In this document: one piece after another, positions 5,820 to 7,204 of the stretch
How positions within the stretch are numbered: position 1 is the first letter of the stretch
Layout of the letters: each line of letters starts with the position of its first letter
Source: CAYLUN01 sp964386865
GTDB lineage: Bacteria > Verrucomicrobiota > Kiritimatiellia > RFP12 > UBA1067
NCBI GenBank assembly: GCA_964386865.1
Contig: CAYLUN010000173.1
Span: 1 to 7,204, forward strand
Direction of reading: 5' to 3'
Length of the DNA: 7,204 nucleotides
Translations under genes and position numbers: made by a program
The notes under the pieces: generated by a model
What the model was told of the DNA's origin: nothing
Databases searched by the model: none
Seen by the model: only the letters and a program-made list of their open reading frames with translations

Positions 5820-6512
5820 TTACTTCTTCGCGGCAGGAGCGGCGGCTGCCGCAGCAGCGGCCTCCTCCTCCTTCTTGCCCTTGGCGATCACTTCGGGTGT
5901 CCCGGCTTCGGCGACGGCGCCCTCGGCGGGTGTGGCAGCGGCCTCTTCGGCGGCAGCCTCGACCACGGTGGCCACCGGCACGTCCTTGCCCGTCAGAACC
6001 GTGTAGGCCGCGCCCAGGCCCAGGTCGCGCACGAAGAGCGACTGGCTGAGCTTGAGGGCCGAGACGTCCACGTCGAAGTGCTCGACGATCTCCGTCGGCA
6101 GGCAGTCGACCTCGATCGAGCGGAGGTTCTGCTGGAGGATGCCGCCACCGACCTTGACGCCTTCGGGCTCGCCGTGCACGAACAGCGGGATGGAAACGCG
6201 AATCTTCTTGGTCAGCGACACCTCGCCGAAATCCACGTGGATCGGCGCGCCTGTCATCACGTCGTGCTGCACCTCGCGCATGAGCGCGGGCACGTCTTTG
6301 CCGTCCAGCTCGAGTGTGACGAGCATGTGCTCGCTGGAGTGGTGGCGCAGCATGAGGATAAACGCATGCGCGTCAAACTTCACCAACGTCGTGCCGCCCT
6401 CGATCCGGTTCACCGCGGCGGGAATCATCCCGGCGCGGCGCAAGCGTCCGACCGCGCAGGAACCCTGTTCCACGCGCAGCTCGGCTTTCATTCTGATCTG
6501 TTCGTTCGCCAT
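5820..6512 (-). CDS. rplY: 50S ribosomal protein bL25, CTC type
   Basis: bL25 binds 5S rRNA in the central protuberance; the longer CTC form is a general-stress-type version. The product has 230 residues. The N-terminal 5S-binding domain (about 5-93) includes LRRAGMIPAAV and VQHDVMTGAPIHVDFGEV (81-98). A TL5-like beta domain (about 99-185) ends in GKDVPVATVV. A low-complexity tail (186-230) is built of Ala, Glu, Pro and Lys and finishes in a run of alanines and two lysines. ATG at 6512 is chosen because homologues start just before the MKAELR strand; AAAGGA at 6526-6531 is 13 bases upstream. The frame stays open to a GTG at 6647, but those 45 codons look unlike bL25 and contain the hairpin at 6567-6595. 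Neighbours are prs upstream and pth 18 bases downstream. Confidence 0.95.
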   Translation of the reverse strand: MANEQIRMKAELRVEQGSCAVGRLRRAGMIPAAVNRIEGGTTLVKFDAHAFILMLRHHSSEHMLVTLELDGKDVPALMREVQHDVMTGAPIHVDFGEVSLTKKIRVSIPLFVHGEPEGVKVGGGILQQNLRSIEVDCLPTEIVEHFDVDVSALKLSQSLFVRDLGLGAAYTVLTGKDVPVATVVEAAAEEAAATPAEGAVAEAGTPEVIAKGKKEEEAAAAAAAAPAAKK

Positions 6513-6566
6513 GTTCTTGTCTTTGTCCTTTCGCGCGTCGCGCATCTGCCGCAGCCCCCTGCCCGG

Positions 6567-6595
6567 CTCAGGAACGGCAACCAATCGTTCCTGAG
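6567..6595 (-). repeat. Perfect inverted repeat (hairpin) in the prs-rplY gap
   Basis: Two perfect 10-base arms, CGTTCCTGAG (6586-6595 on the plus strand) and CTCAGGAACG (6567-6576), flank a 9-base loop. In the minus-strand transcript the hairpin starts 67 bases after the prs stop and ends 54 bases before the rplY start. No T run follows (the next bases are CCGGGCAGGGGG), so it does not look like an intrinsic terminator. It could be a leader structure controlling bL25, a processing site or a 3'-end stabiliser for prs mRNA. The inverted repeat is certain; its role is not. Confidence 0.6.
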
Positions 6596-6662
6596 AGGGC
6601 CTTCGGGCCGCGCTTCCCGCGCGCCGCGTGTTGTCTCTCTGCTTCACTCGCCCGCGCGCCGC

Positions 6663-7204
6663 TCAGTGCCTGAACAGCGAACTCACGGACTGGTCATTGT
6701 GGATCCTGCGGATCGCCTCGCCCAGCAGCTCGGCCACCGACAGCACCGTCACCTTCACCGGCAGCTGGGTGATGTCCAGATCGTCCCGCATCGGGATCGT
6801 ATCGGTAATCACCAGCTCTGTGAGCCCGGTGTCGGATCTCAGGCGCTCGACGCCCTTGTCCGTGAGGGGGACGTGGGTGACCGCCGCCCGGATGGACGTG
6901 GCCCCCTTCTCCCTCAGGATCTTCGCTGCCGCACAGAGCGTGCCGCAGGTCGTGGTCATGTCATCGACCATGATCACGTCGCACCCCTCAACGTCGCCGA
7001 CGACGCTGAAGGCGTCCACCTCCGCGTCTCCCAAGCGCTGCTTCGCCACAATTGCCAGGCCCGTGCCCAGCATTTGGGAATAGCTGTAGGCCGCCTTTGC
7101 CCCTCCGGTATCGGGCGACACGACGAGCGGCTTCTTCAGCTTCATCTCGCGCAGGTACTTCACCATTACTGGCGCAGCGTGCAGATGGTCAACGGGGATA
7201 TCAA
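6663..7204 (-). CDS. prs: Ribose-phosphate pyrophosphokinase Prs, C-terminal 179 residues (5' end outside window)
   Basis: Prs makes PRPP from ribose-5-phosphate and ATP, feeding nucleotide, His, Trp and NAD synthesis. The visible part begins DIPVDHLHAAPVM, the conserved segment around the VDHL motif, then PLVVSPDTGGAKAA, LAIVAKQR, the PRPP-binding loop VDDMTTTCGTL (6936-6968) and VTHVPLTDKG, ending in SVSSLFRH, the usual SVSSLF-type C-terminus. The Met codon at 7166 is internal, because clearly homologous sequence continues upstream of it to the window edge. The loop is unusual: most Prs proteins read DDMIDTGGT or DDMTETAGT, but here the acidic fifth residue is Thr and a Cys precedes the Gly. 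The 150-base gap to rplY holds the hairpin at 6567-6595. Co-transcription with rplY is plausible but unproven. Confidence 0.95.
   Translation of the reverse strand, partial: DIPVDHLHAAPVMVKYLREMKLKKPLVVSPDTGGAKAAYSYSQMLGTGLAIVAKQRLGDAEVDAFSVVGDVEGCDVIMVDDMTTTCGTLCAAAKILREKGATSIRAAVTHVPLTDKGVERLRSDTGLTELVITDTIPMRDDLDITQLPVKVTVLSVAELLGEAIRRIHNDQSVSSLFRH

Noticed and set aside
6567..6595. prs-rplY hairpin as an intrinsic terminator
   Set aside because: No T tract follows on the transcribed strand; the next bases are G/C-rich.
3505..6595. Shared CGTTCCTG in the stems of the rplI terminator and the prs-rplY hairpin as a dispersed repeat family
   Set aside because: The 8-mer faces opposite ways relative to stem base and loop in the two hairpins, and the flanks do not match, so two copies are not enough to claim a repeat family.
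6513..6647. 45-codon N-terminal extension of bL25 from a GTG at 6647
   Set aside because: The extra residues are not bL25-like, the region holds a perfect hairpin, and an ATG at 6512 with an AAAGGA upstream gives the normal family N-terminus.
7164..7166. ATG at 7166 as the start of prs
   Set aside because: Conserved Prs sequence (DIPVDHLHAAPV) continues in frame upstream to the window edge, so this Met is internal.

Overview
This is a GC-rich bacterial chromosome segment in which every supported gene lies on the minus strand, so transcription runs from high to low coordinates. In that direction the order is prs (5' end outside the window) - rplY/ctc (bL25) - pth - rpsF (bS6) - ssb - rpsR (bS18) - rplI (bL9) - intrinsic terminator - dnaB - htrA/degS-like protease - short argA-like GNAT acetyltransferase - mutY (3' end outside the window). 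There are no RNA genes, CRISPR arrays, insertion sequences or phage genes. Coding density is high, and the only gaps above about 50 bases are 6513-6662 and 3392-3546.

Organism: the run ctc-pth-rpsF-(ssb)-rpsR-rplI is the arrangement remembered for Chlamydiae (ctc-pth-rs6-rs18-rl9). The link prs-ctc-pth is also common in Firmicutes, and the rpsF-ssb-rpsR-rplI-dnaB core is widespread. High GC, no zinc-type Cys residues in bS18, and a two-domain CTC-type bL25 with an Ala/Glu/Lys tail fit a free-living, GC-rich member of the PVC group (Verrucomicrobiota, Kiritimatiellota or a relative). This is an inference from gene order and protein character, not a database result.

Region 7204-3497 is a translation and DNA-binding block. 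It makes PRPP, a 5S-rRNA-binding ribosomal protein, peptidyl-tRNA hydrolase, three more ribosomal proteins and the single-strand DNA-binding protein. Most starts have good Shine-Dalgarno (SD) sequences and gaps of 15-35 bases. Two candidate RNA elements sit in it: a perfect 10-bp hairpin ahead of rplY, and a possible bS6:bS18 leader in the last codons of pth. The block ends in a strong terminator 7 bases after rplI.

Region 3496-1 is a second unit. It starts with a C-rich leader lacking an SD and continues with dnaB, htrA, argA-like and mutY, spaced only 3, 4 and 11 bases apart. It brings together the replicative helicase, an envelope protease with intact catalytic triad, a probable arginine-pathway acetyltransferase and the A/G-mismatch glycosylase.

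Overall this is a housekeeping region. I see no undescribed defence, mobile or biosynthetic system. The points worth a second look are local: an atypical PRPP-binding loop in Prs, a roughly 13-residue insertion in the DnaB ATPase domain, a non-canonical acetyl-CoA loop in the GNAT protein, the terminator separating dnaB from the ribosomal-protein operon, and the two RNA elements.
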